DNA from: Pseudomonadota bacterium
GTDB lineage: Bacteria > Pseudomonadota > Gammaproteobacteria > Burkholderiales > Burkholderiaceae_C
Length of the DNA stretch: 64,000 nt
Reading direction: 5' to 3'
Assembly: GCA_023442945.1 (NCBI GenBank)
Contig: JAEZWW010000089.1
Span: forward strand, 1 to 64,000
The notes under the pieces were generated by a model. The model was not told the origin of the DNA and did not search any database. It was given only the letters and a program-made list of their open reading frames with translations. This document shows, one piece after another, positions 63,037 through 64,000 of this stretch. Position 1 is the stretch's first letter. Each line of letters opens with the position of its first letter. Made by a program: the position numbers and the translations under genes.

Positions 63037-63048
63037 TCTTGTATAAGA
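63037..63048. promoter_or_regulatory. GntR-type operator 1 of aceA
   Basis: TCTTGTATAAGA. Its exact reverse complement is operator 2 (63067-63078); centres are 30 bp apart, about three helical turns. Confidence 0.72.
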
Positions 63049-63066
63049 CATAAGAATGGAATCGAG

Positions 63067-63078
63067 TCTTATACAAGA
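63067..63078. promoter_or_regulatory. GntR-type operator 2 of aceA
   Basis: TCTTATACAAGA, the exact reverse complement of operator 1 and one base in twelve different from the palindrome TCTTATATAAGA before mdh. It lies about 98 bp upstream of the aceA start. Confidence 0.72.
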
Positions 63079-63175
63079 GTTATGATTGCCCCACGACGCC
63101 ACCGAATCGGCCGGCAACAGCCACCGGTTCCCACCCGCCGCTTTCAGTTTCCTCTTTCATTTCTGGAGCACCCAC

Positions 63176-64000
63176 ATGCCGAACTCGAACCAACAACTCA
63201 GCCGCGAGCAGCAAATCGCCGCCCTGGAAAAAGACTGGGCCAACAACCCGCGCTGGAAAGGCGTCAAGCGGGGCTATTCCGCCGCCGACGTGGTGCGTCT
63301 GCGCGGCAGCCTGCGCCCTGAGTACACGCTGGCGCAGCGCGGCGCCGAAAAGCTGTGGGAAAAGATCAACGGCGATGCCAAGAAGGGCTACGTGAACGCC
63401 TTCGGCGCCATCTCCGCCGGCCAGGCCATGCAGCAGGCCAAAGCCGGCCTGGAAGCCGTGTACCTGTCGGGCTGGCAAGTCGCCGCCGACGGCAACACCA
63501 GCGAAACCATGTACCCCGACCAGTCGCTGTACGCCTACGACTCGGTGCCGACCATGGTGCGCCGCATCAACAACACCTTCACCCGCGCCGATGAAATCCA
63601 GTGGTCGCGTGGCACCAACCCGGGCGACAAGGACTTCATCGACTACTTCCTGCCGATCGTGGCCGACGCTGAAGCCGGTTTTGGCGGCGTGCTGAACGCT
63701 TTCGAGCTGATGAAGAACATGATCCAGGCAGGCGCTGCCGGCGTGCACTTCGAAGACCAGCTGGCCGCCGTCAAGAAGTGCGGCCACATGGGTGGCAAGG
63801 TGCTGGTGCCGACGCGCGAAGCCGTTGAAAAGCTGATCGCCGCGCGCTTTGCGGCCGACGTGATGGGCGTGCCCACCATCGTGCTGGCCCGCACCGACGC
63901 CGAAGCCGCCAACCTGATCACCAGCAACCACGACGCCAACGACCAGGCCTTCCTGACTGGCGAGCGCACGCAAGAAGGCTTCTACCGCGTCAAGAACGGC
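63176..64000 (+). CDS. aceA: Isocitrate lyase, N-terminal part
   Basis: 275 codons are visible before the window edge. Typical features are WKGVKRGYSAADVVRLRGSL, YLSGWQVAADGN, YPDQSLYAYDSVP, IVADAEAGFGGVLNAFELMK and KKCGHMGGKVLVPT, which contains the catalytic Cys of the KKCGH signature. It splits isocitrate to glyoxylate and succinate, the entry to the glyoxylate shunt. A TGGAG site precedes the ATG. Regulation by the GntR gene at 29200-30021 is suggested by the operators. Confidence 0.97.
   Translation, partial: MPNSNQQLSREQQIAALEKDWANNPRWKGVKRGYSAADVVRLRGSLRPEYTLAQRGAEKLWEKINGDAKKGYVNAFGAISAGQAMQQAKAGLEAVYLSGWQVAADGNTSETMYPDQSLYAYDSVPTMVRRINNTFTRADEIQWSRGTNPGDKDFIDYFLPIVADAEAGFGGVLNAFELMKNMIQAGAAGVHFEDQLAAVKKCGHMGGKVLVPTREAVEKLIAARFAADVMGVPTIVLARTDAEAANLITSNHDANDQAFLTGERTQEGFYRVKNG

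Larger units (their letters stand above)
62631..63175. other. 545-bp intergenic region upstream of aceA
   Basis: The left part is GC-rich without a credible gene. From about 62900 an AT-rich stretch leads to the aceA promoter with two GntR-type operators (63037-63048 and 63067-63078). Confidence 0.6.

Overview
The window is a high-GC, densely packed stretch of a betaproteobacterial chromosome. Gene content and order point to Burkholderiales, most likely Comamonadaceae: the leuC/entericidin/leuD/leuB cluster, sdhCDAB-sdhE-gltA facing a GntR regulator and mdh-acnB, thrC-mobB-moeA-moaD, phoH with bcp, and clpB. This placement rests on gene families and order seen by eye; no database search was run. 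No rRNA, tRNA, CRISPR array, phage or intact insertion sequence was seen.

Layout. 1-1577 (minus): a DNA-repair type radical SAM protein and the start of a partner resembling the N-terminus of UdgX, behind a LexA-like box. 1871-3073: fatty acid desaturase, followed by a decayed accessory patch (3074-4500) with an SDR gene lacking its catalytic core, a frameshifted AT-rich gene, and a second, diverged copy of the desaturase 3' end. 4583-9987 (minus): YigZ-type protein, then the leucine cluster with a LysR gene. 10768-18468: a methyltransferase, a TPP riboswitch with a CytX-type permease, sbcDC, and a VOC protein. 18692-23777: a His-rich PadR regulator, an MFS exporter with a divergent AraC regulator, a TrhO-type rhodanese and a GNAT enzyme.

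24020-36340 is the central-carbon block: gltA, sdhE, sdhBADC, a GntR regulator, mdh, a methyltransferase, a CoA-ester lyase, an exported protein and acnB. The same 12-bp palindromic operator lies between the GntR gene and mdh and, twice and 30 bp apart, upstream of isocitrate lyase (aceA) at the right edge, suggesting a TCA/glyoxylate regulon. 36723-46418: a PfkB kinase, phoH with a second GntR regulator, bcp, an Mth938-type protein, an AlaA-type aminotransferase, hom, tag and thrC. 46488-51584: molybdenum cofactor genes mobB, moeA, moaD and moaE, with moaD and moaE separated by an opposing block (PheC-like binding protein, DapA-like aldolase with a structured leader, small conserved protein). 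51614-62630: class A acid phosphatase, thermonuclease-like protein, clpB with a sigma-32 type promoter, AraC regulator, Fsr-like MFS, ThDP enzyme, SWIB-domain protein, RraA-type protein and an EamA transporter. 63176-64000: aceA, cut by the window end.

At least 15 copies of a roughly 50-60 bp dispersed repeat lie in the gaps. Several run into coding sequence: they supply the 3' ends and stop codons of three genes and an internal loop of the EamA transporter. Another intergenic-type repeat appears to be inserted in frame within thrC.
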